64,000 nucleotides of DNA from Marinobacter subterrani (GTDB lineage: Bacteria; Pseudomonadota; Gammaproteobacteria; Pseudomonadales; Oleiphilaceae), in contig NZ_LFBU01000002.1 in the NCBI RefSeq assembly GCF_001045555.1, forward strand, positions 868,001-932,000. The letters are read 5' to 3'. The translations under genes and the position numbers were made by a program. The notes beneath the pieces are model-generated. The model searched no databases. It was given only the letters and a program-made list of their open reading frames with translations, and had not been told where the DNA came from. Below, piece by piece: positions 47,615-61,447 of the stretch; the stretch's first letter is position 1; each line of letters starts with the position of its first letter.

Positions 47615-49333
47615 GTGGAGTTATTGTCTGGCGCCGATATGCTGATCCGGTCCCTTCAGGATGAAGGTATCGAATACATATACGGCTATCCGGGTGGTGC
47701 AGCCCTTCATATTTATGATGCGCTGTTCAGGCAGGACGCGGTCAAACATATTCTGGTAAGGCACGAGCAGGCGGCGGTCCATATGGCCGACGGTTATGCG
47801 CGGGCGACCGGAAAACCGGGTACTGTCCTGGTGACCTCGGGCCCTGGAGCCACCAACACCATCACCGGCATTGCCACCGCATTCATGGATTCCATTCCGA
47901 TGGTGGTGCTGTGCGGCCAGGTTGCGTCAACTCTCATTGGAGAAGACGCCTTCCAGGAAACCGATATGATGGGCGTTTCCCGCCCTGTGGTTAAGCACAA
48001 CTTCAGCGTTCGTCATCCCGAAGAAATTCCGGAAATTATCCGCAAGGCATACCATATCGCCGCCACCGGTCGCCCCGGCCCGGTTGTTGTGGATATCCCC
48101 AAGGATATGACCACGCCGAACGAGCGTTACGAGTACTCTTACCCCAGGAAGGTCAAGCTGCGCTCATACAACCCGGCCATTCGTGGCCACGCCGGCCAGA
48201 TCAAGAAAGCCGTTGATATGATGCTGGCGGCAAAACGCCCGATTATCTACGCGGGCGGCGGTGTGATACTTGGCAAAGCCTCGGAGCAGTTAACCGAGCT
48301 TGTACGGATGCTGGGTTACCCGATCACCAATACGCTGATGGGCATTGGCTGTTATCCGGCCAGCGACAAGCAGCATCTTGGCTGGCTTGGCATGCACGGC
48401 ACCTACGAAGCCAACATGGCCATGCACCATTCGGATCTGATCCTCTGTGTGGGTGCCCGCTTTGATGACCGGGTCACTAACGCCACCGAGAAATTCTGCC
48501 CGGGCGCGCGCATTATTCACATCGACATAGATCCGGCGTCTATCTCGAAAACCGTTGACGCAGATGTGCCCATCGTTGGGCCGGTGGATGCGGTGCTCAA
48601 GGAAATGCTGTCGCTGGTCAAGGAAGCCAGGGAAAAGCCCGACGCCGATGCCATTGCGTCCTGGTGGAAGCAGATCGACGAATGGCGGGCCTTCCATGGT
48701 ATGCGCTACGAAACCAGCCCGGACGTCATCAAGCCCCAGGAAGTCATCGAGGCGCTTTGGCGGCTGACCAATGGTGACGCGTTTGTCACGTCCGATGTGG
48801 GGCAGCACCAGATGTTCGCGGCCCAGTACTACAAGTTTGACAAGCCCAATCGCTGGATCAACTCCGGTGGCCTGGGCACCATGGGCTTCGGTTTGCCGGC
48901 GGCCATGGGTGTCAAGCTGACTCATCCGGACAACGAGGTACTCTGCATCACGGGTGAAGGCAGTATCCAGATGAACATTCAGGAGCTGTCTACCTGCAAG
49001 CAGTACAACCTGCCGGTCAAGATCATCAACCTGAACAACCAGGCCCTGGGCATGGTGAAGCAGTGGCAGGACATGAACTACGAGTCCCGCCACTCCCAGT
49101 CCTACATGGAATCCCTGCCAGACTTCATCAAGCTGGCGGAAGCCTATGGCCACGTCGGGGTCCGGATTGACAAGAAGGAAGATCTGGAAACCAAGCTCAA
49201 GGAAGTGCTGGCCATGAAGGACAAGCTGGTGTTCGTGGATATCTATGTGGACCGGTTTGAGCACGTATACCCGATGCAGGTTGCCCGTGGCGCCATGAAG
49301 GATATGTGGCTCAGCAAGACGGAGAGGGTGTGA
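47615..49333 (+). CDS. ilvI: Acetolactate synthase III, large subunit
   Basis: ThDP- and FAD-dependent enzyme that makes acetolactate or acetohydroxybutyrate, the first common step to valine, leucine and isoleucine. The 572 residues have the N-terminal [15 protein letters not shown] with catalytic E51 in [14 protein letters not shown], a central FAD domain, and a C-terminal ThDP site TGEGSIQMN ending in NLNNQ. The metal motif reads GEG instead of GDG, which I recall from Pseudomonas orthologues. The start is GTG at 47615, with GAGGG upstream. ilvH follows after two bases. Confidence 0.96.
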   Translation: MELLSGADMLIRSLQDEGIEYIYGYPGGAALHIYDALFRQDAVKHILVRHEQAAVHMADGYARATGKPGTVLVTSGPGATNTITGIATAFMDSIPMVVLCGQVASTLIGEDAFQETDMMGVSRPVVKHNFSVRHPEEIPEIIRKAYHIAATGRPGPVVVDIPKDMTTPNERYEYSYPRKVKLRSYNPAIRGHAGQIKKAVDMMLAAKRPIIYAGGGVILGKASEQLTELVRMLGYPITNTLMGIGCYPASDKQHLGWLGMHGTYEANMAMHHSDLILCVGARFDDRVTNATEKFCPGARIIHIDIDPASISKTVDADVPIVGPVDAVLKEMLSLVKEAREKPDADAIASWWKQIDEWRAFHGMRYETSPDVIKPQEVIEALWRLTNGDAFVTSDVGQHQMFAAQYYKFDKPNRWINSGGLGTMGFGLPAAMGVKLTHPDNEVLCITGEGSIQMNIQELSTCKQYNLPVKIINLNNQALGMVKQWQDMNYESRHSQSYMESLPDFIKLAEAYGHVGVRIDKKEDLETKLKEVLAMKDKLVFVDIYVDRFEHVYPMQVARGAMKDMWLSKTERV

Positions 49334-49335
49334 TC

Positions 49336-49827
49336 ATGCGTCGAATCATTTCTGTTTTGCTTGAAAACGAACCGGGCGCATTGTCCAGGGTAGTGGGCCT
49401 GTTCTCCCAGCGTAACTACAACATCGAAAGCCTTACTGTGGCGCCGACTGAGGATGAGACCTTGTCCCGTCTGACTGTCACCACCACAGGTTCTGACAAG
49501 GTCATCGAGCAGATTACCAAGCAGCTGAACAAGCTGATTGAGGTGGTGAAACTGGTGGATCTGACCGAGGGCGCCCACATCGAGCGTGAGCTGATGTTGG
49601 TGAAGCTGAAAGCCACCGGTTCCCAGCGTGCGGAGATCAAGCGTACGGTGGACATCTTCCGCGGCCAGATCGTCGATGTGACCAGCTCGGTTTACACCGT
49701 TCAGCTGGCAGGAGACAGCGAAAAGCTTGATGGCTTTATCCAGGCCATTGGCACCTCGGGTGTGCTGGAAGTGGTGCGTACCGGTGTATCCGGTATTGCC
49801 CGGGGCGAGAAGGTGCTCAGCCTTTAA
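49336..49827 (+). CDS. ilvH: Acetolactate synthase III, small regulatory subunit
   Basis: Regulatory subunit that gives IlvI full activity and valine feedback. The 163 residues, same as E. coli IlvH, begin MRRIISVLLENEPGALSRVV with the ACT domain (1-75) that binds valine, followed by the C-terminal IlvH domain (RELMLVKLKA onward). I start at ATG 49336, two bases after the ilvI stop. ilvC follows 64 bases later. Confidence 0.96.
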   Translation: MRRIISVLLENEPGALSRVVGLFSQRNYNIESLTVAPTEDETLSRLTVTTTGSDKVIEQITKQLNKLIEVVKLVDLTEGAHIERELMLVKLKATGSQRAEIKRTVDIFRGQIVDVTSSVYTVQLAGDSEKLDGFIQAIGTSGVLEVVRTGVSGIARGEKVLSL

Positions 49828-49879
49828 AAATTTCAAACAGAGTTTGAACATCATGGCCCCTCGGGGCCATCACAAATAA

Positions 49880-50908
<1,029 letters not shown>

Positions 50909-50930
50909 GCGGAGATTCCGCCTGGTTTGA

Positions 50931-50959
50931 AAAACGCGGCCCGGGTGGCCGCGTTTTTC
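50931..50959 (+). terminator. Intrinsic terminator after ilvC
   Basis: AAAACGCGGCC pairs with GGCCGCGTTTT around a CGGGT loop, with a T-run. It is followed at once by a TATAAT (50963-50968), probably the -10 of pssA. Confidence 0.85.
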
Positions 50960-50997
50960 GTATATAATCCGCTCAAATGCTTTCCGGAGTAATGGGA

Positions 50998-51816
50998 ATG
51001 ACTGAAGAGAAAAAATCCGCCGGCGATACGCAGAACCCGGACTATGAAATTGAAGACGGAGAAGTGGTTGAGGAGGAACTGGTAGAAGGTGCGCCGGTCC
51101 GGCGCAAGGGTATCTACCTTCTGCCCAATGCGCTGACGACGGCATCCCTGTTTTCCGGGTTTTACGCCATTGTTTCGGCGGCAAACGGTGTCTTTGATAA
51201 TGCCGCCATTGCGATTTTCGTCTCGATGATTCTGGATGGTCTGGACGGCCGTGTGGCCCGGATGACCAATACCCAGAGCAAGTTTGGTGAGGAATACGAC
51301 AGCCTGGCCGATATGGTGGCCTTTGGTGTCGCTCCGGGCCTGGTTGCCTTTTTCTGGTCGCTGAATGGTCTCGACAAGGTGGGCTGGGCCATTACGTTCA
51401 TCTATGTGGCGGGTGCTGCACTGCGACTGGCGCGGTTCAACACCCAGATCGGCTCTGTCGACAAGAAGTTTTTCGTGGGATTGCCCAGCCCGGCTGCGGC
51501 TGCCTGCGTTGCCGGTCTGGTCTGGTGCTTCCATCTCTTCGAGCCTTCCGTGTGGCTTACATTCCTTACCATGGTGGTCGTTGGGGGTGCTGGAGTAATG
51601 ATGGTCAGCAACATCCTCTACCGCAGCTTCAAGGATCTCGACCTCCGCGGCCGGGTCCCTTTTGCCGCCATTCTGCTGGTGGTTTTGATCCTGGTAGTGA
51701 TCGCGCTTGATCCCGCCACCGTACTCTTTAGCGGGTTCCTGATCTACGCGTTGTCCGGTCCCGTTCGTGCCCTGTTCCGTGGTAAGCCACGCAAAACCGA
51801 GGGTGCTGACAGCTAG
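50998..51816 (+). CDS. pssA: CDP-diacylglycerol-serine O-phosphatidyltransferase
   Basis: Inner-membrane enzyme that makes phosphatidylserine, the precursor of phosphatidylethanolamine. The 272 residues have a charged N-terminal tail (about 40 residues), the CDP-alcohol phosphotransferase motif DGLDGRVARMTNTQSKFGEE followed by YDSLADMVAFGVAP, and about seven membrane segments. This is the membrane (type II) form, as in Pseudomonas. I start at ATG 50998 with GGAG eight bases upstream; ATG 50992 is too close to it. A GC hairpin (51827-51852) without T-run follows. Confidence 0.93.
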   Translation: MTEEKKSAGDTQNPDYEIEDGEVVEEELVEGAPVRRKGIYLLPNALTTASLFSGFYAIVSAANGVFDNAAIAIFVSMILDGLDGRVARMTNTQSKFGEEYDSLADMVAFGVAPGLVAFFWSLNGLDKVGWAITFIYVAGAALRLARFNTQIGSVDKKFFVGLPSPAAAACVAGLVWCFHLFEPSVWLTFLTMVVVGGAGVMMVSNILYRSFKDLDLRGRVPFAAILLVVLILVVIALDPATVLFSGFLIYALSGPVRALFRGKPRKTEGADS

Positions 51817-51948
51817 AGTCTGGTTGCCCGGGCTTTCCAGGGGAAGCCCGGGGAATTCTCTCTTCAGTCTCCTGTGCCTTACACGGCTGGCGCTCCAGCG
51901 GAGACGATATATGTTCGTCAAGTAACGCCCATCCTGGATTTCGTTCCC

Positions 51949-52327
51949 ATGCCGGGCTACTCCGCCGGCGAAGAGAAAACTCCGCTCACGGATGTTGCCC
52001 AATACAATAATTTCTATTAATTTGGCACGGGCAAGGGCGATCCTGCCCGGTGTGCCAATGAAATGACGGTCTATGGCGGTTGGTCTTTATGGGAAGACTC
52101 TGCCGGAACCGAATGGCGCGCCCATCCGGCTGGTTGTGCCCTTGAAGTATGGATTCTATGCCAACGTCAATCCAGAGGTTGATCACCCCCGGTGGAGCAA
52201 GAAGCGGGAGCGGCGGCTGCCCGCAGGACTGCTTTCTCCGAACTGGAGGGAAGCGGTCAAGTTCAACGGCCATGACGAGCAGGTAGCTCACCTTTATAAA
52301 GGCATGGATCTGAGGAAGTTCTATTGA
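51949..52327 (+). pseudogene. msrP: Decayed msrP (periplasmic methionine sulfoxide reductase, catalytic subunit)
   Basis: Remnants of the molybdopterin enzyme MsrP (YedY) that repairs oxidised methionine in the periplasm. Block 1 reads PGYSAGEEKTPLTDV then AQYNNFY, where the expected Glu is a TAA stop (52018-52020), then [17 protein letters not shown]. After a junction near 52071 the frame shifts and the text resumes far downstream: [21 protein letters not shown] second junction at KYGF joins directly to [14 protein letters not shown], skipping about 30 residues, and the true C-terminus [19 protein letters not shown] follows. The Tat signal, the cofactor domain and the active-site cysteine are gone. 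The last open stretch is 52073-52327. Cannot encode an active enzyme. Confidence 0.88.
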
Positions 52328-52485
52328 TGCCGGTTTCCCAGTGGTTCGGTCAGAGCCTGCTTCTGCTCGTTTTCCGGGTCCGGCGAATGCTGGGCTTGTT
52401 CGCGTTCTTTTACGCAGTGCTCCACGTCATGGCGTTTTTGCAGTTTATCCTCGGCTGTTTATTGGGCAGTTTGATCAGTGCCTGA
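52327..52485 (+). pseudogene. msrQ: Decayed msrQ (haem-binding membrane subunit of MsrPQ), N-terminal remnant
   Basis: A 52-codon open frame starting in a TGATG overlap with the msrP remnant. It reads VRRMLGLFAFFYAVLHVMAF, which matches the RRMLGLYAFFYALLH segment of MsrQ (YedZ), the b-haem membrane protein that passes quinol electrons to MsrP. The first membrane segment before RRMLGL looks shortened, and the frame ends after about a quarter of the normal length, directly before the rRNA promoters. It is too short to hold the haem-binding bundle. Confidence 0.78.
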
Positions 52486-52537
52486 TCGATGGGGTAGGTG
52501 GAAACCGAAACCGCCATAAATTAATTCAAAAACCTCG

Positions 52538-52565
52538 TTGACAGTTTTTCTGACGTCTGTAGAAT
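52538..52565 (+). promoter_or_regulatory. rRNA operon promoter P1
   Basis: TTGACA (52538-52543), 16-base spacer, TAGAAT (52560-52565). About 300 bases before mature 16S rRNA. Confidence 0.8.
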
Positions 52566-52670
52566 GCGCACCACTTCTGAGGGACAAGCCACTTACGGCG
52601 ATATCCCGAAGACAAGCAACTGTTTGAAAGTATTCGAAAATTTGCAGCAGAAAATCTTCGAAATAAACGG

Positions 52671-52698
52671 TTGACAAGGCGGCGGAAGGATGTAGAAT
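52671..52698 (+). promoter_or_regulatory. rRNA operon promoter P2
   Basis: TTGACA (52671-52676), 16-base spacer, TAGAAT (52693-52698), then GC-rich ACGCCACC, the kind of start region linked to stringent control. Same hexamers and spacing as P1. Confidence 0.85.
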
Positions 52699-52728
52699 AC
52701 GCCACCTTGATTGAGCAACGGCTCAAAC

Positions 52729-52740
52729 GCTCTTTAAAAA
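52729..52740 (+). promoter_or_regulatory. boxA antitermination site, 16S leader
   Basis: CGCTCTTTAAAA resembles boxA TGCTCTTTAACA, the NusB/S10 binding site. nusB is encoded in this window at 9420. Confidence 0.65.
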
Positions 52741-52742
52741 GT

Positions 52743-52762
52743 TAACCAAGTAATTCGTGTGG
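52743..52762 (+). other. 16S rRNA processing stem, 5' arm
   Basis: The 19 bases 52744-52762 are exactly complementary to 54435-54453 after the 16S gene; together they form the long stem normally cut by RNase III. Confidence 0.8.
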
Positions 52763-52867
52763 GCGCTGGCCGAGGTATTTCGGATACGAAATATCAGGAC
52801 AGTGACTCGTCGAAATTGAGTTTTGTCTTGAGCAAGAATAGAGGATCTTCGGATTCTTGTATGATTT

Positions 52868-54407
<1,540 letters not shown>

Positions 54408-54647
54408 AACGAAGCCGAATGCTTCGGTCAGAGTCCACACGAATTACTTGGTTGGCTAATAAAGAGAGCAAAAGGGTCTTTGCAGGCCCGATGGCTGCGA
54501 CGCTTTAAAGTGAAGCAGGCATTAGCGCTGTAGATTGTGACAGCTGACAAGGCGCAGGCTGAGAGAGCGAGGGAGCGTACATAAGTACGTGACCGAGTGA
54601 ACGAAGACTGCAACGCAGCTCAGGTGGCGCAAGATGCAGTGATAATT
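54408..54647 (+). other. Spacer between 16S rRNA and tRNA-Ile
   Basis: Holds the 3' arm of the 16S processing stem (54435-54453) and, near 54573, a small palindrome CGTACATAAGTACG inside a region with repeated GAG/GCG motifs. No gene. Confidence 0.6.
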
Positions 54648-54724
<77 letters not shown>

Positions 54725-54845
54725 GAATTGCGTGGCTCGTCGTTGTGTCCGGACTTGCATAGCAGGCTATGCGGCGCCCAGACACGCCTAGATCCACACA
54801 ATTCTATAGCTTAGGTTAAACGGCCTGGCTTGTGTGGAAGATCGA
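54725..54845 (+). other. Spacer between tRNA-Ile and tRNA-Ala
   Basis: AGAATTGCGTGG and CCACACAATTCT form an outer stem, with GTGTC/GACAC and GCATAGC/GCTATGC stems inside. It probably folds as a processing structure. No gene. Confidence 0.55.
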
Positions 54846-54921
54846 GGGGCCATAGCTCAGCTGGGAGAGCGCCTGCCTTGCACGCAGGAGGTCGGCGGTT
54901 CGATCCCGCCTGGCTCCACCA
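54846..54921 (+). tRNA. tRNA-Ala (anticodon TGC)
   Basis: 76 bases with CCA encoded. GGGGCCA acceptor arm pairs with TGGCTCC (one G-U); anticodon TGC at 54879-54881 in CCTTGCACG; T arm GGTTCGATCCC. Confidence 0.98.
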
Positions 54922-55030
54922 AAAGCCTGAACGATCGATGCTTACATAACTGACTAACTCCGGTTAGCAGTGTACAGAAACGAATGTTTCATGATGATGA
55001 AGCCTTCCTTTCTGATCACTGGGTCAGATT

Positions 55031-55043
55031 TGCTCTTTAACAA
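55031..55043 (+). promoter_or_regulatory. boxA antitermination site before 23S rRNA
   Basis: TGCTCTTTAACAA, an exact match to the boxA consensus. It lies in the 54922-55239 spacer, which otherwise shows only the 5' arm of the 23S processing stem (55223-55247, matching 58122-58147). Confidence 0.85.
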
Positions 55044-55239
55044 ATTGGACGAGATAGAACACGATTGATGGATTCCATTATCTCCGGAATTCATTGATCA
55101 GAGTGATAACGATTTCAAGCGTTATCCGGTGTTGTCGTTGAAGTGGTTGTTATATCGCTTCAAGGAACTGTCTCCACTTATTTGCATCCTGGTTTACCAG
55201 GTTGTCGATAGATGGAACACAGTTGTCTTGGGGTTATAT

Positions 55240-58131
<2,892 letters not shown>

Positions 58132-58225
58132 ATAACACCCAAGACAATTGCGGATAACGCAAGAGCCAAAAGCTCTGAAATCAACATCACACCGTTCCAT
58201 CTCGTCCCCCAGTGATCAACCGTTT

Positions 58226-58342
58226 TGCCTGACGACCATAGCGGTCTGGAACCACCTGATCCCATCCCGAACTCAGAAGTGAAACAGACCAGCGCCGATG
58301 GTAGTGTGGCGTTGCCCATGTGAGAGTAGGTCATCGTCAGGC
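58226..58342 (+). rRNA. rrf: 5S ribosomal RNA
   Basis: About 117 bases. TGCCTGACGA pairs with TCGTCAGGC at the end; CCATCCCGAACTCAGAAGTGA is the conserved loop. Preceded by a 94-base spacer after 23S. Ends approximate. Confidence 0.96.
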
Positions 58343-58354
58343 GCCTAATGCCTT

Positions 58355-58387
58355 AAACCCCAGCATCCTCGATGCTGGGGTTTTTTA
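58355..58387 (+). terminator. Intrinsic terminator of the rRNA operon
   Basis: CCCCAGCAT (58358-58366) pairs with ATGCTGGGG (58372-58380), then TTTTTT. Closes the operon after 5S; no extra tRNA follows. Confidence 0.95.
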
Positions 58388-58477
58388 TTTTGGGTTCAGG
58401 ATTCGCATCCTCACGGATCACCGCCCCGGTGATATACTCTCCCCATAGCGAATTTAATCTCTGAATGGAGCCTGCCC

Positions 58478-60028
58478 ATGCCTGCAACTGATCATCTGGT
58501 CATCTTTGACACAACGCTCCGTGATGGCGAGCAGAGTCCGGGCGCCACCATGAACAAGGCGGAGAAGCTTCGTATTGCCAAGGCGCTGGAAAGGCTTCGT
58601 GTCGATGTCATCGAGGCGGGGTTTGCCATTGCCAGCCAGGGTGATTTTGAGGCGGTCAAATCCATTGCGGAGTCGATAAAAGATTCAACCATCTGTAGTC
58701 TCGCCCGCGCGCTCGATACAGACATCGATCGTGCCGCAGAGGCCATACGGCCTGCTGTGCGGGGCCGTATTCATACCTTTATTGCCACCTCCCCGATCCA
58801 CATGAAATACAAGCTGCAGATGCAGCCTGACGAAGTTGTCGAGCAGGCTGTCCGGGCAGTCAAGAGGGCCCGAAGCCATGTCGACGACGTGGAGTTCTCC
58901 TGCGAAGACGCTGGCCGCTCGGAACTGGATTTCCTGTGCCGTATTATTGAGGCGGCCATAGATGCCGGTGCTCGCACCATCAATATCCCGGATACCGTGG
59001 GTTACGCCATACCCGAGCAGTTTGGTGAAACGATCCGCCAACTTCTGAACCGTATCCCCAATGCCGATAAAGCGATCTTTTCGGTGCATTGCCACAACGA
59101 CCTGGGGTTGGCTGTGGCTAACTCCCTGGCAGCAGTGTCCCAGGGCGCCCGCCAGGTAGAGTGCACCATAAATGGCCTGGGCGAGCGAGCCGGAAACGCT
59201 GCGCTGGAAGAGATCGTGATGGCCGTTCGTACCCGCCAGGATCTGTTCCATATAGATACCCGAATTGACGCTGAGCATATCGTGCCGGCATCGCGTCTTG
59301 TGTCGACCATCACCGGTTTTCCCGTTCAGCCCAACAAGGCGATTGTGGGCGCCAACGCCTTTGCACATGAGTCCGGCATCCATCAGGACGGCGTCCTCAA
59401 GCATCGTGAGACCTATGAAATCATGAGTGCCCAGGATGTTGGCTGGCACACCAATAGCCTGGTGCTGGGTAAGCATTCCGGCCGGAATGCGTTCCGTACC
59501 CGGTTGCTTGAACTGGGAATCCAGTTTGAAACCGAGACAGAGCTGAATGAGGCGTTCACACGGTTTAAGGCACTTGCTGACCTGAAGCACGAGATTTTCG
59601 ATGAAGACCTGCAGGCAATTGCCAGTGACACCCGCCAGAAAGAAGAGGATGGTCGGTACGGACTGGTCTGTATGCAGGTCTGTTCGGAAACCGGAGTGGT
59701 ACCCAGAGCAACACTGACGCTGACGGTGGACGGCAAGGAACACAAGGTTGAAGCCGAAGGAAGTGGCCCGGTTGACGCCACGTTCAAGGCAATTGAATCC
59801 CTGGTGGATTCCGGCTGCAATCTTCAGCTTTACTCCGTCAACAATATCACCAGCGGAACGGATGCCCAGGGCGAGGTTACGGTGCGCCTTGCGCGTGGCG
59901 GCCGCATTGTAAATGGCGTCGGGGCCGATACGGATATCATCGCGGCGTCCGCCAAAGCCTATATTGAAGCCCTTAATCTGATCAGCAAGGGTGGCATTCG
60001 GCAGCATCCACAGGTGGCCGATGTTTGA
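58478..60028 (+). CDS. leuA: 2-isopropylmalate synthase
   Basis: First committed step of leucine synthesis, condensing acetyl-CoA with 2-oxoisovalerate, the product of the ilv genes nearby. The 516 residues contain [13 protein letters not shown] (catalytic R15-D16), the metal-binding HCHNDLG, and [14 protein letters not shown], followed by the C-terminal leucine-sensing regulatory domain (about 395-516). This is the long E. coli-like form. A TATACT at 58433-58438 is a possible -10. The upstream gap is only 90 bases after the rRNA terminator, and I see no leader peptide or attenuator. Confidence 0.97.
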   Translation: MPATDHLVIFDTTLRDGEQSPGATMNKAEKLRIAKALERLRVDVIEAGFAIASQGDFEAVKSIAESIKDSTICSLARALDTDIDRAAEAIRPAVRGRIHTFIATSPIHMKYKLQMQPDEVVEQAVRAVKRARSHVDDVEFSCEDAGRSELDFLCRIIEAAIDAGARTINIPDTVGYAIPEQFGETIRQLLNRIPNADKAIFSVHCHNDLGLAVANSLAAVSQGARQVECTINGLGERAGNAALEEIVMAVRTRQDLFHIDTRIDAEHIVPASRLVSTITGFPVQPNKAIVGANAFAHESGIHQDGVLKHRETYEIMSAQDVGWHTNSLVLGKHSGRNAFRTRLLELGIQFETETELNEAFTRFKALADLKHEIFDEDLQAIASDTRQKEEDGRYGLVCMQVCSETGVVPRATLTLTVDGKEHKVEAEGSGPVDATFKAIESLVDSGCNLQLYSVNNITSGTDAQGEVTVRLARGGRIVNGVGADTDIIAASAKAYIEALNLISKGGIRQHPQVADV

Positions 60029-60064
60029 GATACTCCAGTTTCCCGGGCAGTACAGGCGTGCTCA

Positions 60065-60874
60065 ATGATTCGGGCTGAAGCTGAGAGACAGTTTTACCTC
60101 GGGGCGGCAGGTATACGCTTGTGGTATGCCAGGCAGTCGCTGCCGGGCGCCGCACCCAGCCCGGAATTTGAATTCCCATGCAAGGCTGCTGCTGAGGCTC
60201 CGCTGCCAACCTCCGAGCCGGCGGTCCGGCCCGGCGCGCATTCGGTTAGGGGCGGCCAGCCTGTAACGCCGGGCGGAGATCGTAATGACGGTGCCGCACG
60301 TATCGCCGATCTGCAGGCCCTGATGGAGGGTGGTCGCGCAGCTCGAGAAAGAGACGCCCGTGAGGCCCCGAAGCCCGGAGCTGCCATTACGGCCAGCCAG
60401 GATGCGCCGGAACCAGCTCCGGTAATCGAAGCAGCTGGCCCCGTGCAGGCAGGCGAAGTCGAGAAGGTCAGCCTGATGCTCTGGGCGGGCACCAATGTCG
60501 CCCTGATCGCCGACATGTCGGCCGATGCCAGTAACCGGCTTCAGGAAAATCTGGCGTTGAATATCCTCAAGAGCCTGGGCGAACAGGAAACTCCTGTCCT
60601 GGGTCGCATACGCTGGCCTGTGTTCAATAATCTTCTGGTTCCCGGCAATACCAGCGAAGACCTTGCCGAGTTGATGCAGAGTGTTCTGGCCGGGCTGAGT
60701 GGCCAGAAAGTCGTTGTGCTGGGCATCGAGACCGGATCCGGACACGACTGGCTGACCGAAGCACTGGGCCGTGATGCGGCGATCAGGTTCGAACACTCCC
60801 TCGCACAACTTGCCGGCAATCCCGCCCTGAAGCGCTCGCTCTGGCATCAGCTCAAGCCTCTGGCGGGCCAGTGA
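60065..60874 (+). CDS. holD: Divergent DNA polymerase III psi subunit (HolD-like, pseudomonad type)
   Basis: 269-residue protein upstream of rimI, the position of holD in E. coli and of the divergent psi gene in Pseudomonas. Psi links the clamp loader to SSB through chi. The N-terminus (YLGAAGIRLWYARQSLPGA) resembles the HolD start (LQQLGITQWSLRRPGAL), and the C-terminus (GNPALKRSLWHQLKPL) resembles its end (NPTARAALWQQI). Between them is a low-complexity Pro/Ala/Glu-rich linker (about 35-135), which makes it twice the size of E. coli HolD. The call depends on two short similarities plus gene order; a different conserved role is possible. The stop overlaps rimI. Confidence 0.55.
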   Translation: MIRAEAERQFYLGAAGIRLWYARQSLPGAAPSPEFEFPCKAAAEAPLPTSEPAVRPGAHSVRGGQPVTPGGDRNDGAARIADLQALMEGGRAARERDAREAPKPGAAITASQDAPEPAPVIEAAGPVQAGEVEKVSLMLWAGTNVALIADMSADASNRLQENLALNILKSLGEQETPVLGRIRWPVFNNLLVPGNTSEDLAELMQSVLAGLSGQKVVVLGIETGSGHDWLTEALGRDAAIRFEHSLAQLAGNPALKRSLWHQLKPLAGQ

Positions 60875-61359
60875 TGCCCTGTCCGGACCTCTACCGAAGG
60901 GTGATGGCGACTGATCTTCTTGTCCGGCCGCTGTCTCCGGCGGACCTTCCGTCGGTATTGGATATTGAGCGTCAGGGCTACTCCTATCCATGGAGCGAAG
61001 CGGTATTTCTTGACTGTTTCAAGGACAGTTATCGCCTCTGGGCCGTCTGCCATGGTGAATTTCTTGCAGGGTATGCGGTTGTCGCCTATATGGTCGATGA
61101 AGCACACCTCCTGAATATCTGCACGCACCCCCAGGTGCGCGGCAAGGGTATTGGCCGGCAGCTTCTCAGGCATCTGCTGTCGGCCGCCTCCCGCGAGGGC
61201 ATGTCAAAGCTTTTGCTGGAGGTGAGAGCCAGCAATGAAGCGGCCATTGGCCTATATGAAGTCGAGGGATTCCGGGAAATCGGTCGTCGCCCCGGGTACT
61301 ATCCGGCGGCCAGTGGTCGGGAGGATGCCCGGGTGATGGCTCTCGGGCTCGGCCGGTAA
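60874..61359 (+). CDS. rimI: Ribosomal protein S18-alanine N-acetyltransferase
   Basis: GNAT-fold enzyme that acetylates the N-terminus of S18. The 161 residues include the acetyl-CoA motif [16 protein letters not shown] and the C-terminal [19 protein letters not shown], both diagnostic of RimI, and the [12 protein letters not shown] region. The start is uncertain: ATG 60874 overlaps the holD-like stop (GTGATG); ATG 60904 gives [10 protein letters not shown], closer to the family N-terminus, with GAAGG only three bases away. Confidence 0.92.
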   Translation: MPCPDLYRRVMATDLLVRPLSPADLPSVLDIERQGYSYPWSEAVFLDCFKDSYRLWAVCHGEFLAGYAVVAYMVDEAHLLNICTHPQVRGKGIGRQLLRHLLSAASREGMSKLLLEVRASNEAAIGLYEVEGFREIGRRPGYYPAASGREDARVMALGLGR

Positions 61360-61447
61360 CCGGCACCGGCTGTGTTCGCGTAACCGCCGCTTAAGCCCTA
61401 TAATAGCGGCCTTTTCCAGCACATCAGATTCAGGTTGCTCTTCAACT

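Noticed and set aside
47421..47645. Possible leader peptide for ilvI (MVVAYVQPLIG...)
   Set aside because: Starts with several branched-chain residues, but it runs 74 codons into ilvI, lacks a good ribosome site and has no terminator pair behind it.
51827..51852. Hairpin after pssA as an intrinsic terminator
   Set aside because: The stem CCCGGGCTT/AAGCCCGGG is strong, but no T-run follows; mentioned only in the pssA entry.
52073..52327. 84-codon frame as an independent small gene
   Set aside because: Its text is the joined C-terminal pieces of MsrP, so it is part of a pseudogene.
54428..54613. Small frames in rRNA genes and spacers
   Set aside because: They lie in structural RNA or its spacers and have no coding signs.
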